Positions 1-5,262 of a DNA stretch of 5,262 nucleotides are shown piece after piece (the first letter of the stretch is position 1; each line of letters opens with the position of its first letter). The notes under the pieces were generated by a model. The model was not told the origin of the DNA and ran no database searches. It worked only from the letters and a program-made list of their open reading frames with translations. This DNA comes from Acidimicrobiaceae bacterium (GTDB taxonomy: Bacteria > Actinomycetota > Acidimicrobiia > Acidimicrobiales > MedAcidi-G1), in assembly GCA_002714485.1 (NCBI GenBank), contig PAXM01000035.1, forward strand, positions 49,930 to 55,191, written 5' to 3'. The translations under genes and the position numbers were made by a program.

Positions 1-120
1 ATGGCGGCCGCTGACCCCAACCGGTGGGTGGTGGTTGCTGGCGGCGGCACCATCGAGGAGGTGGCGGCCCGGGTGGCTGACGCCGTTGAGGCCCGGCTGA
101 CACCCGGGCGGGACAGATGA
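1..120 (+). CDS. tmk: Thymidylate kinase, C-terminal 39 residues (5' end outside window)
   Basis: Frame 1 is open from the first base to a TGA at 118-120. The visible peptide contains ADPNRWVVVAGGGTIEEVAA (residues 4-23), which fits the end of bacterial thymidylate kinases, where an aaDPxRWxxVdg stretch is followed by a helix of the EEVAxxV type. The enzyme phosphorylates dTMP to dTDP with ATP in the cytoplasm. The catalytic P-loop, DR motif and lid lie to the left of the window and cannot be checked. The ATG at base 1 is probably an internal methionine, since a whole kinase has over 200 residues. The stop overlaps the next start as ATGA, so the two genes are probably translationally coupled, and tmk followed by the delta' gene is a common bacterial order that supports the call. 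Confidence 0.75.
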   Translation: MAAADPNRWVVVAGGGTIEEVAARVADAVEARLTPGRDR

Positions 121-1268
121 CTATGACAGCGGGCACCTCCTCCGCGGATGATGTTTCCCGAATCGATGGAGTGCCCCAACTAGACGATGCGGCCCTGTGG
201 GCCACGGTGGTTGGCCAGGAGCCGGCGGTGGCCCTACTCCAGCAGGCCGCCACCCAGCCAGTGCATGCCTACCTGCTGGTCGGCCCACCGGGGGCCGGTC
301 GGACGGAGGCGGCTCGGGCCTTCGCAGGGACGCTCTTTGCTGGTAGCGGTCCTGCTGAAGATGGATGTACCGGGGAGGACCTTGAGGGGCAGCGCCACCG
401 AGGGCTCGCGGCGATCGGTCAGCATCCCGACCTTGTCCTGGTCCAGCCCGAAGGTCGTTCCCTGCTGGTGGCCGATGCTGAACGGATAACCGTGGAGGGT
501 TGGCGATCGCCCATCGAGGCAGACCGCAAGGTCATCGTGGTCGACAGGTTCGACACCGCTGAGCCTGCTGCGGCTTCGAGCCTGCTCAAGACCATCGAGG
601 AGCCACCCACTTCGACGGTATTCGTCCTACTAGCCGAGGAGGTGCCCGACGAGCATGTCACCATCGCCTCGCGATGTGTCCGCGTGGACCTGCCCCCGGT
701 GCCTGACCAGGTAGTCGCTGACGCCCTGATGGCCGAGGGGGTAGCGGCAGATCGTGCTGACGAACTGGCGACGGCCTCGGCGGGTAGCGTCGCACGAGCC
801 AGGCTCCTGGCTGTTGACCCGGCCTTCCTAGGTCGACGCGACGCGTGGCATTCGGTACCGGAACGCCTAGACGGATCGGGCGCCGTGATGGCCGTGCTGG
901 TCGCCGAGTTGCGAGGTCTTATTGACGAGGCACAGGGGCTCCTTCAGGACCGTCACTGCATCGAGTTGGAGGCCTTGACCGAGTATGAAGAGGCATTCGG
1001 TGCCCGCGGATCGGGTCGCCGCGAGTTGGTTGATCGCCACAAGCGGGAGATTCGACGCCATCGAGATGATGAGCTCCGCTTCGGTCTGGCCACCCTGGCT
1101 CGGGCCTATTTGGCCCGGGCGGTACCTGACGGGCCGTCCCCGGCAGAGGCATGCCTGTCGGCCACCGAACGGATCACCGAGGCCACCGGTGACCTGCTGC
1201 GCAATCCGAACGAGACCCTCTTGTTGCAGGCCCTTTTCCTGGACCTGCCGACCGTCGAACCGGCCTAG
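117..1268 (+). CDS. holB: DNA polymerase III subunit delta' (clamp-loader ATPase-like subunit)
   Basis: This 383-residue protein has the plan of a clamp-loader AAA+ subunit, which helps the gamma/tau-delta-delta' complex load the sliding clamp on DNA. VVGQEPAV (31-38) matches the usual start of the ATPase domain. A P-loop-like VGPPGAGRTE (55-64) has Arg at the position of the catalytic Lys, as expected for a non-hydrolysing delta'. The Walker B region is VIVVDRFD (139-146), followed by LLKTIEEPP (156-164), and the SRC motif (185-187) supplies the trans-acting arginine finger. AGSVARAR (222-229) is the sensor 2 region. The C-terminal part (about 240-375) is helical and matches the collar domain in position. 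The zinc module seen in many gamma/delta' proteins is reduced here: only Cys84 remains between residues 70 and 105. Start at 117 is chosen for the ATGA overlap with tmk; ATG 123 is also possible. Length is normal for actinobacteria. Confidence 0.88.
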   Translation: MTMTAGTSSADDVSRIDGVPQLDDAALWATVVGQEPAVALLQQAATQPVHAYLLVGPPGAGRTEAARAFAGTLFAGSGPAEDGCTGEDLEGQRHRGLAAIGQHPDLVLVQPEGRSLLVADAERITVEGWRSPIEADRKVIVVDRFDTAEPAAASSLLKTIEEPPTSTVFVLLAEEVPDEHVTIASRCVRVDLPPVPDQVVADALMAEGVAADRADELATASAGSVARARLLAVDPAFLGRRDAWHSVPERLDGSGAVMAVLVAELRGLIDEAQGLLQDRHCIELEALTEYEEAFGARGSGRRELVDRHKREIRRHRDDELRFGLATLARAYLARAVPDGPSPAEACLSATERITEATGDLLRNPNETLLLQALFLDLPTVEPA

Positions 1269-1412
1269 TCGAACCTGCCCGCCGTGCTGTCACATGAACC
1301 GCCTGCTGGACCGTATCTGCAGCCACGACCCGGCCTCGCTCCGGACCCTGACCGCCACCTGTCGTGGGACCTGGTCGAGGTACTCCGGAGCGTGGGTAGC
1401 GAGCTGGTATGA
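1269..1412 (+). other. Open in-frame tail after the holB TAG stop, possible small coupled ORF
   Basis: The spacer between holB and the oxygenase is open in the holB frame for 47 codons after the TAG at 1266-1268. It ends at a TGA (1410-1412) that overlaps the ATG of the next gene as ATGA. By my count about 70% of these codons end in G or C, and the last part, WDLVEVLRSVGSELV, looks like a normal amphipathic protein end. The only plausible internal start in the first half is GTG 1284, which would give 42 codons, and it has no clear Shine-Dalgarno sequence. It may be a relic of a longer holB, a small leader ORF that couples translation to the oxygenase, or chance openness in GC-rich DNA. I see no tRNA or terminator hairpin in this stretch. 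Confidence 0.25.
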
Positions 1413-2224
1413 CGGGCCCCTCTCCCATTGATGGGTCTCGCCATCTCCTAAAAAGCTGGGACTATCGCCGACAGTGCCGGGAGGTGTTGGAGGCGGATGG
1501 AGCGCTCGTACTTACGGGGTTTTTCACCGCCGCGGCCGTGGCCCGGGTGGTGGCCGACTCGGCACCCCGAGAGAATGAGGCCTACTACGCGTTGTCGACC
1601 CACAACGTGTACCTGACGCCGTTAGATCCTGAACTGGCCGACGACCATCCGTTCAACAGGCAGGTGGTCTCGTCCAAAGGCTTGTTGGCCGACGACCAGA
1701 TCCCCGCCGACTCACCCTTGCGGACTGTCTACGACGATCTGGATTTTCGTGACTTCCTATGCGCCGTGCTGGGCATTGACGAGGTTCACCCCTACGCCGA
1801 CGAGTTCTCATCGATCAACATCCACTTTGCCTCCGAGGGGCGAGAACTGGGCTGGCACTTTGACAACTCCTCTTTCGCCGTCACGATGATGCTCCGGACC
1901 CCCGAGGCAGGAGGCACCTTCGAGTACGTGGCCAGGGCGCGTGACGCCGATGCCGGTGAGATGGCCTACGACACTGTGGAGGCTGTGCTCGATGGCCGGT
2001 ATCCCGTCGAAACACTGGCCTTCTCACCCGGGGACCTGGTCTTGTTCCGAGGGCGAAACGCCATGCACCGGGTGACCCCCACGATCGGGGCGGTGAGCCG
2101 CTTGCTAGTGGTGTTCGCCTATAACGACCAGCCGGGCGTGGCGCTCTCGGACTCGGCACTGCAAACGTTCTACGGACGGACCGGCGGACCGGCCGGGAAC
2201 CAGCGTCGAGCTACTCGGGGGTGA
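1409..2224 (+). CDS. Fe(II)/2-oxoglutarate-dependent oxygenase, HalD/BesD-like, with HxD site
   Basis: This 271-residue protein looks like a cupin-fold non-haem iron oxygenase. The iron-binding triad is His150-Phe-Asp152 (in GWHFDNSSFAVTMML, 149-163) and distal His220 (in LVLFRGRNAMHRVTP, 211-225). Arg231, eleven residues after the distal His, is the likely 2-oxoglutarate carboxylate ligand. The blocks GGTFEYV (168-174), FRGRNAMHRVTP and AYNDQPGVALSDSA (237-250) with FYGR (254-257) resemble, from memory, proteins grouped with the HalD/BesD amino-acid halogenases and ArpA-like proteins. Those halogenases have Gly in place of the Asp to make room for chloride, so the Asp152 here predicts a hydroxylase. 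The substrate is unknown; a free amino acid or small metabolite is plausible by family. No signal peptide or membrane segment is seen. ATG 1409 is the first start after an in-frame stop at 1397-1399. No strong ribosome-binding site precedes it, so coupling through the ATGA with the upstream reading frame is possible. Confidence 0.85.
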   Translation: MTGPSPIDGSRHLLKSWDYRRQCREVLEADGALVLTGFFTAAAVARVVADSAPRENEAYYALSTHNVYLTPLDPELADDHPFNRQVVSSKGLLADDQIPADSPLRTVYDDLDFRDFLCAVLGIDEVHPYADEFSSINIHFASEGRELGWHFDNSSFAVTMMLRTPEAGGTFEYVARARDADAGEMAYDTVEAVLDGRYPVETLAFSPGDLVLFRGRNAMHRVTPTIGAVSRLLVVFAYNDQPGVALSDSALQTFYGRTGGPAGNQRRATRG

Positions 2225-2999
2225 CGTAGGCCGAAGTCAGACCACCGTCGACAGAAAAGTCGGTCCCCGTCACGTACGACGACTCGTCCGACGCCAGAAA
2301 AAGCGCGGCTGCCGCGATTTCGCTGGCTTCCCCGAAACGGCCCATGGGCACGTGTACGAGCCTGCGCTGGCGCTTCTCCTTGGTGTCAAGAAACGACATC
2401 AGCAGTTCGGTCCGCAGCGGACCCGGGCACAGGGCGTTGACCCGGATGTGCTCCCGGGCATGGACCACCGCCAGCTCCCGGGTCATGGCCAGCACCCCGC
2501 CCTTGGACGCCGTATAGGCCAACTGTGGCGTGGCCGCACCTACCAGAGCCACGAAGCTGGCTGTGTTGATGATCGACCCACCGCCTGTGCGCCGTAGGGC
2601 CGGGATGCCGTGACGGCACCCGAACCACACGCCCTTTAGGTTCACGTTCATGGTCAGGTCCCAGACCGCCTCCTCGGTGGACTGGGCGTCGCCGTCGTCG
2701 GCCAGCATGATCCCGGCGTTATTGAACAGTACGTCGAGGCGCCCGAAGGCCTCCTCGGCATTGCCGATCGCGGCGGCCACCGATGCCTCGACAGCCACGT
2801 CGGCGGTAATCCCGACGGCCGTGCCGCCCGCCTCAGTGATCTCGGCCGCTACCTTGGCCGCTCCGTCGCCGTCCCGGTCGACCACCGCCACCGATGCGCC
2901 CTCGTCGGCAAACAGCAGCGCCGCTTCGCGGCCGATGCCGGCCGCCGCGCCGGTGATGAAGGTTGCCTTGCCGGCCAGTCGTCCTGTGGTGGTGTCCAT
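2211..2999 (-). CDS. Short-chain dehydrogenase/reductase, classical SDR, probably NAD(H)-dependent
   Basis: A full-length classical SDR of 262 residues, the usual size for the family. The Rossmann motif TGAAAGIG lies at 16-23. Asp41 ends the second beta strand (VAVVDRD), which by family rule favours NAD(H) over NADP(H). Asp67 in TADV contacts adenine, NNAG is at 93-96, Asn120 or Asn118 is the tetrad Asn, Ser148 is catalytic, and Tyr162-xxx-Lys166 (YTASK) completes the active site. The PG motif at 192-193 and the C-terminal YVTGTDFSVDGG (242-253) are standard. It would oxidise an alcohol or reduce a carbonyl in the cytoplasm, but the substrate cannot be read from the sequence. The gene ends with TAG and overlaps the convergent oxygenase by 14 bases, so the two could be functionally linked, though convergence does not show this. 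ATG 2999 is the best start: the motif begins 15 residues in, as in relatives. Confidence 0.92.
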   Translation of the reverse strand: MDTTTGRLAGKATFITGAAAGIGREAALLFADEGASVAVVDRDGDGAAKVAAEITEAGGTAVGITADVAVEASVAAAIGNAEEAFGRLDVLFNNAGIMLADDGDAQSTEEAVWDLTMNVNLKGVWFGCRHGIPALRRTGGGSIINTASFVALVGAATPQLAYTASKGGVLAMTRELAVVHAREHIRVNALCPGPLRTELLMSFLDTKEKRQRRLVHVPMGRFGEASEIAAAALFLASDESSYVTGTDFSVDGGLTSAYVTPE

Positions 3000-3045
3000 A
3001 CGGCGAGCATCTCACACCCGTGTCCGGCTCTGACAGGCTGGGTGG

Positions 3046-3249
3046 ATGGATTCAACCGACAGGCCCGGGAAGGTTTACCGCCGGACGGTGCTTGGAGCCT
3101 GTCATCGTCACCACCCCGACAACTGTGCATGGGACGTCATCGTCGAGGCACGCCCGGAAGTCAACCAGTCGACCAATCCGGCTGTTGACCGGGACATCGG
3201 CTCGGCGGCGTTCCATGGCAACCTCGTTCAGGTGGAACAGGCGAAATGA
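3046..3249 (+). CDS. Possible small protein of 67 residues, unknown function
   Basis: I do not recognise this ORF. It starts at ATG 3046, and a TGA at 3031-3033 closes the frame upstream. It stops with a TGA that overlaps the start of the hydrolase gene as ATGA at 3246-3249. By my count about 72% of codons end in G or C, somewhat below what the confident genes appear to have. The peptide has a Cys/His-rich stretch, CHRHHPDNC (19-27), no membrane segment and no known motif. Start context GGGTGG directly abuts the ATG and is not a well-spaced ribosome-binding site. It fills the otherwise gene-free 3000-3245 spacer and overlaps no convincing gene on either strand. It may be a real coupled leader or an open frame by chance in the 5' region of the hydrolase. 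Confidence 0.3.
   Translation: MDSTDRPGKVYRRTVLGACHRHHPDNCAWDVIVEARPEVNQSTNPAVDRDIGSAAFHGNLVQVEQAK
3230..3235 (+). promoter_or_regulatory. Ribosome-binding site of the metallo-hydrolase gene
   Basis: AGGTGG lies ten bases before ATG 3246 and resembles a Shine-Dalgarno sequence. The spacing is a little long, but it supports this start, as does the strand motif VTVTGTGTPIP that begins a few residues inside the protein, as in relatives. Confidence 0.4.
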
Positions 3250-4112
3250 CCACGACGGTGACGGTGACCGGGACGGGTACGCCCATTCCCACCCCCGATC
3301 GTGCAGGACCGGGCGTACTGGTGGTCCACGGGCCCACGGGTGGCGAACCAGTCTGCATCCAGGTTGATGCCGGCCGGGGCACGGTCATGCGCCTACTGGG
3401 AGCTGGTACCGACCCGGGTGAGTTGGACCTCGTTCTGCTGACCCACCACCACTCCGATCACCTCGTGGGCCTCGATGACCTGATTCTGACCCGCTGGGTC
3501 ATGGACCGTGGGCGGCAGCTAGCGCCCCTCAAGGTGGTTGCCCCGGATGGTCCATGCGTCAGGTTCGCGAAGGGGTTGGTCGACCGCTGGTCCGAGGACC
3601 TGACCGTCCGAGCGTCCCACGCGGGACGTGATCACGACTTGGAGGTGGAGGTCATTCCCTTCGACTACCCGGTGTCACCCACCGAGGTGTGGCGGTCGGG
3701 TGAAGTCCGGGTGTCGGCCGGTCAGGTCCGACACGAACCAGTCCACCCGGCAGTCGGCTACCGAATCGAGACACCCGACGGGGTAGTAGTTGTCTCGGGT
3801 GACACGCTGGTGTGCGACGAGATGGCCGCTCTCGCCGTCGGTGCCGACGTTCTGGTCTACGAGGCGATGCGGTTCTCCCAGATCCGGCCGTTGCCTGAGC
3901 ACCGAAGGTTCATCATCGACTACCACGCCGACACCGTGGAGATCGGTCGGCAGGCCCGAGACCTGGCGGTGCCCACCCTGATGCTCACCCACCTGATCCC
4001 ACCGCCCGCGTCCGACGCCGACGAGCAAGCGTTCATCGACGACGTTCGGAGTGGCGGCTACGGGGGTCAGGTTGTGGTGGCCCGAGACCTTACGACGGTC
4101 ACCCTGGGCTGA
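3246..4112 (+). CDS. Metallo-beta-lactamase-fold hydrolase, RNase Z/arylsulfatase-like
   Basis: This 288-residue protein carries a complete two-metal site of the MBL fold. It opens with the TGTGTPIP strand-loop (8-15) and has VDAGRGTVMRL at 40-50. The metal motif is LTHHHSDHLVG (65-75), giving His67, His69, Asp71 and His72. Further ligands are His163 (in VRHEPVHP), Asp186 (VSGDT, 183-187) and His249 (LTHLIPP). DYHADTVEIGRQA (225-237) resembles the helix region of RNase Z-like enzymes. True RNase Z normally has HLHGDH; the HHHSDH form here and the lack of a recognisable exosite arm point to a paralogue such as the arylsulfatase/phosphodiesterase-like branch. tRNA 3'-end processing is therefore possible but not favoured. 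It is predicted to be cytoplasmic, as no signal peptide is visible. It is transcribed away from the SDR and converges on alaX with a 38-base gap. Confidence 0.85.
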   Translation: MTTTVTVTGTGTPIPTPDRAGPGVLVVHGPTGGEPVCIQVDAGRGTVMRLLGAGTDPGELDLVLLTHHHSDHLVGLDDLILTRWVMDRGRQLAPLKVVAPDGPCVRFAKGLVDRWSEDLTVRASHAGRDHDLEVEVIPFDYPVSPTEVWRSGEVRVSAGQVRHEPVHPAVGYRIETPDGVVVVSGDTLVCDEMAALAVGADVLVYEAMRFSQIRPLPEHRRFIIDYHADTVEIGRQARDLAVPTLMLTHLIPPPASDADEQAFIDDVRSGGYGGQVVVARDLTTVTLG

Positions 4113-4150
4113 TTCACTTCGGGTCAGTTTCGGAATGCGACCCCCGGGCC

Positions 4151-4864
4151 TCAGGCATCGTGGAGGACGAACCGGATCCGCTTGAACCCCTTCCCCTTGG
4201 ACTCGGTCTTGACCACCTCGAGACGGCCCACCTGTCCTGTGGACGAAACGTGGGTCCCCCCGTCGGCCTGCCGGTCTAGTCCCACGATGTCCACAACCCG
4301 GATTTCGGGCACCGACTCGGGAACCAAACTGACCTTGGTGCGGATCAACTCACGGTCCAATACAGCGTCGGCCCGGGGGATGAACGACACCTCGATGGGG
4401 CGGTCCGCGGTGATCTCGGCATTACACAGGGTCTCGACCTCGGCCCCAAACCCCTCGGGAAGCTGATCGATCTCGAAGTCCATGCGGCCCGAGAGGGCAT
4501 CCATGTTCCCGCCGGTCACCACACGCCTCCACTGGCGCCACATCACGCCGCACAGGATGTGCATGGCCGTGTGGGTACGCATCATCTGCCAGCGCCTCTC
4601 GTCGTCGACCTGGCCGGTCACCGTGGTACCCACTTCAGGGAGCGGCCCAACTAGAGAGTGGAGAATCCGACCGTCCACGCTGCGCACGTCGGTCACTGTG
4701 GCCGCACCGGTGTCCCACACCAGATGGCCGGTGTCGTAGGGCTGGCCGCCGCCGGTGGCGTAGAAGGCCGTCCGGTCCAACTCGATCCGGTCGTCGTCGA
4801 CAGATAGCACCTGAGCCTCGAAAGAACGCAGCATGGCATCGTGCAAATAAAGGCGCTCGGTCAT
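4151..4864 (-). CDS. alaX: Alanyl-tRNA editing protein, AlaX-M type
   Basis: This 237-residue protein matches the free-standing editing domain of alanyl-tRNA synthetase, which deacylates Ser-tRNA(Ala) (and in some cases Gly-tRNA(Ala)) in the cytoplasm to prevent mistranslation. The N-terminal part has the glycine motif ATGGGQPYDTG (36-46), which marks the medium-length AlaX-M class. The zinc motif HxxxH is HTAMH (98-102). The second zinc motif, usually CxxxH, reads DGGTHV (201-206), with Asp201 and His205; the Cys is replaced by Asp. The C-terminal KGKGFKRIRFVL (223-234) is typical. No aminoacylation or oligomerisation domain is present, so this is not a broken alaS. It lies 17 bases after the upstream gene on the same strand and is probably cotranscribed. 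ATG 4864 is preceded by GGAACACCC, a weak ribosome-binding site, and the protein begins as expected for the family. Confidence 0.9.
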   Translation of the reverse strand: MTERLYLHDAMLRSFEAQVLSVDDDRIELDRTAFYATGGGQPYDTGHLVWDTGAATVTDVRSVDGRILHSLVGPLPEVGTTVTGQVDDERRWQMMRTHTAMHILCGVMWRQWRRVVTGGNMDALSGRMDFEIDQLPEGFGAEVETLCNAEITADRPIEVSFIPRADAVLDRELIRTKVSLVPESVPEIRVVDIVGLDRQADGGTHVSSTGQVGRLEVVKTESKGKGFKRIRFVLHDA

Positions 4865-4881
4865 GGGTGTTCCATATCGGC

Positions 4882-5262
4882 TCAGCCGCCTGATCGGGCC
4901 ACGTCGATGCGGAGTTCACCGTCGGCCACTGTCCAGGGCACGGCTTCCAGTCCGGTCCCGTCGGCTGGCCAGCCGGTAGCCGCGTCACAGCCATCCACGA
5001 AGCGGCCGGTAGCACCATCCCATTGCACGAGGCAATCGGCGCTGTCGGGGACCCGCGCCGACACCACGACCCAGCCCAAGGAAGGGTCGGCGCCGTGGTG
5101 GGCCACCCAGATGGGCAGGTCGTTCCCCACAAGGTCAGGGAAGGGAATCGGTCCGTGATCGGCGATCTCGGCGGCCAGGGCGGCCGCGTGAATGCCCCGG
5201 AAGTCCGGGTCTCCCAACTTCACGTCGATTGCATCCGACGAGCCGGCCAGTTGCAGTACCAG
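4882..5262 (-). CDS. Uncharacterised protein, C-terminal 126 residues; possible degenerate Rieske-like fold
   Basis: The reading frame is open from the right edge to a TGA at 4884-4882, so the start lies outside the window. GTG 5223 could be read as a start, but the 13 codons before it look coding (LVLQLAGSSDAID), so an internal codon is more likely. I do not recognise the family firmly. The visible part has IHAAALAAEIADHGPIPFPD (24-43), an IWVAHHG strand (51-57), GWVVVSARV (63-71), then CLVQWDGATGRFVDGCD (77-93) and VADGELRIDV (112-121). The last part resembles in order the end of Rieske iron-sulfur domains (FxxxCHGSxF...dgxixV), but the Cys/His cluster ligands are absent, so it could not bind a normal 2Fe-2S cluster. 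This is a loose resemblance. No signal peptide can be judged because the N-terminus is missing. It is probably in an operon with alaX, 17 bases downstream. Confidence 0.65.
   Translation of the reverse strand: MVLQLAGSSDAIDVKLGDPDFRGIHAAALAAEIADHGPIPFPDLVGNDLPIWVAHHGADPSLGWVVVSARVPDSADCLVQWDGATGRFVDGCDAATGWPADGTGLEAVPWTVADGELRIDVARSGG

Noticed and set aside
1269..1408. Possible tRNA gene downstream of holB
   Set aside because: No T-loop GTTCRANNC motif paired with an acceptor stem could be found on either strand.
985..1431. 148-codon open frame overlapping the end of holB and the spacer
   Set aside because: It is Arg/Pro/Cys-rich with poor third-position pattern and mostly lies within holB in another frame; it is a shadow.
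2177..2192. Tandem copy of CGGACCGG near the end of the oxygenase gene
   Set aside because: Two copies only, encoding ordinary codons in a Gly-rich tail; no sign of a functional repeat.
2650..3033. 127-codon open frame antisense to the SDR gene
   Set aside because: Low-complexity Ala/Ser/Pro composition is typical of an antisense shadow of a GC-rich gene, and the SDR on the other strand has all family motifs.
3711..3734. Inverted repeat GTGTCGG / CCGACAC with a 10-base loop inside the hydrolase gene
   Set aside because: It lies well inside a confident coding region, is only 7 bases per arm and has no U-tract; in GC-rich DNA this arises by chance.
4121..4143. GGGTC / GACCC hairpin between the convergent hydrolase and alaX genes as a terminator
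   Set aside because: The stem is only 5 bases with a 13-base loop and no T-run on either strand, so it cannot be supported as an intrinsic terminator.
4635..5132. 165-codon minus-strand open frame spanning the alaX start and the upstream gene
   Set aside because: It overlaps two better-supported genes in another frame and has a Trp/Arg/Pro-rich, shadow-like composition.

Overview
The window is a high-G+C stretch of bacterial chromosome. Genes are tightly packed, most codons end in G or C, and starts and stops often overlap as ATGA. The left edge carries the tail of thymidylate kinase joined by an ATGA overlap to a holB-like DNA polymerase III delta' gene, an order common in Actinobacteria. 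With the metabolic genes that follow, this suggests an actinobacterium, perhaps of the Acidimicrobiia type. The lineage is an inference from style and gene order; no marker gene settles it.

Layout from left to right: (1) 1-120 +, end of tmk; (2) 117-1268 +, holB; (3) 1269-1408, a spacer that is read open in the holB frame after its TAG stop, up to a TGA that overlaps the next start; (4) 1409-2224 +, a non-haem Fe(II)/2-oxoglutarate oxygenase resembling the HalD/BesD group but with the hydroxylase-type HxD motif; (5) 2211-2999 -, a classical short-chain dehydrogenase/reductase, converging on the oxygenase with a 14-base overlap; (6) 3000-3245, a divergent spacer holding a possible 67-codon ORF; (7) 3246-4112 +, an RNase Z-like metallo-beta-lactamase-fold hydrolase with a complete metal site; (8) 4151-4864 -, an AlaX-type alanyl-tRNA editing protein, converging on the hydrolase; (9) 4882-5262 -, the 3' part of a gene running off the right edge, lying 17 bases upstream of AlaX in the same direction.

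The genes do not form one pathway. tmk-holB serves DNA precursor supply and replication, AlaX serves translation quality control, and the oxygenase, dehydrogenase and hydrolase are accessory metabolic enzymes with unknown substrates. I see no mobile element, CRISPR array, tRNA, rRNA, phage gene or defence system. There is no clear sign of an undescribed multi-gene system. The points most worth a second look are the open in-frame tail after holB, the halogenase-family oxygenase with an HxD site, and the small ORF coupled to the hydrolase gene.
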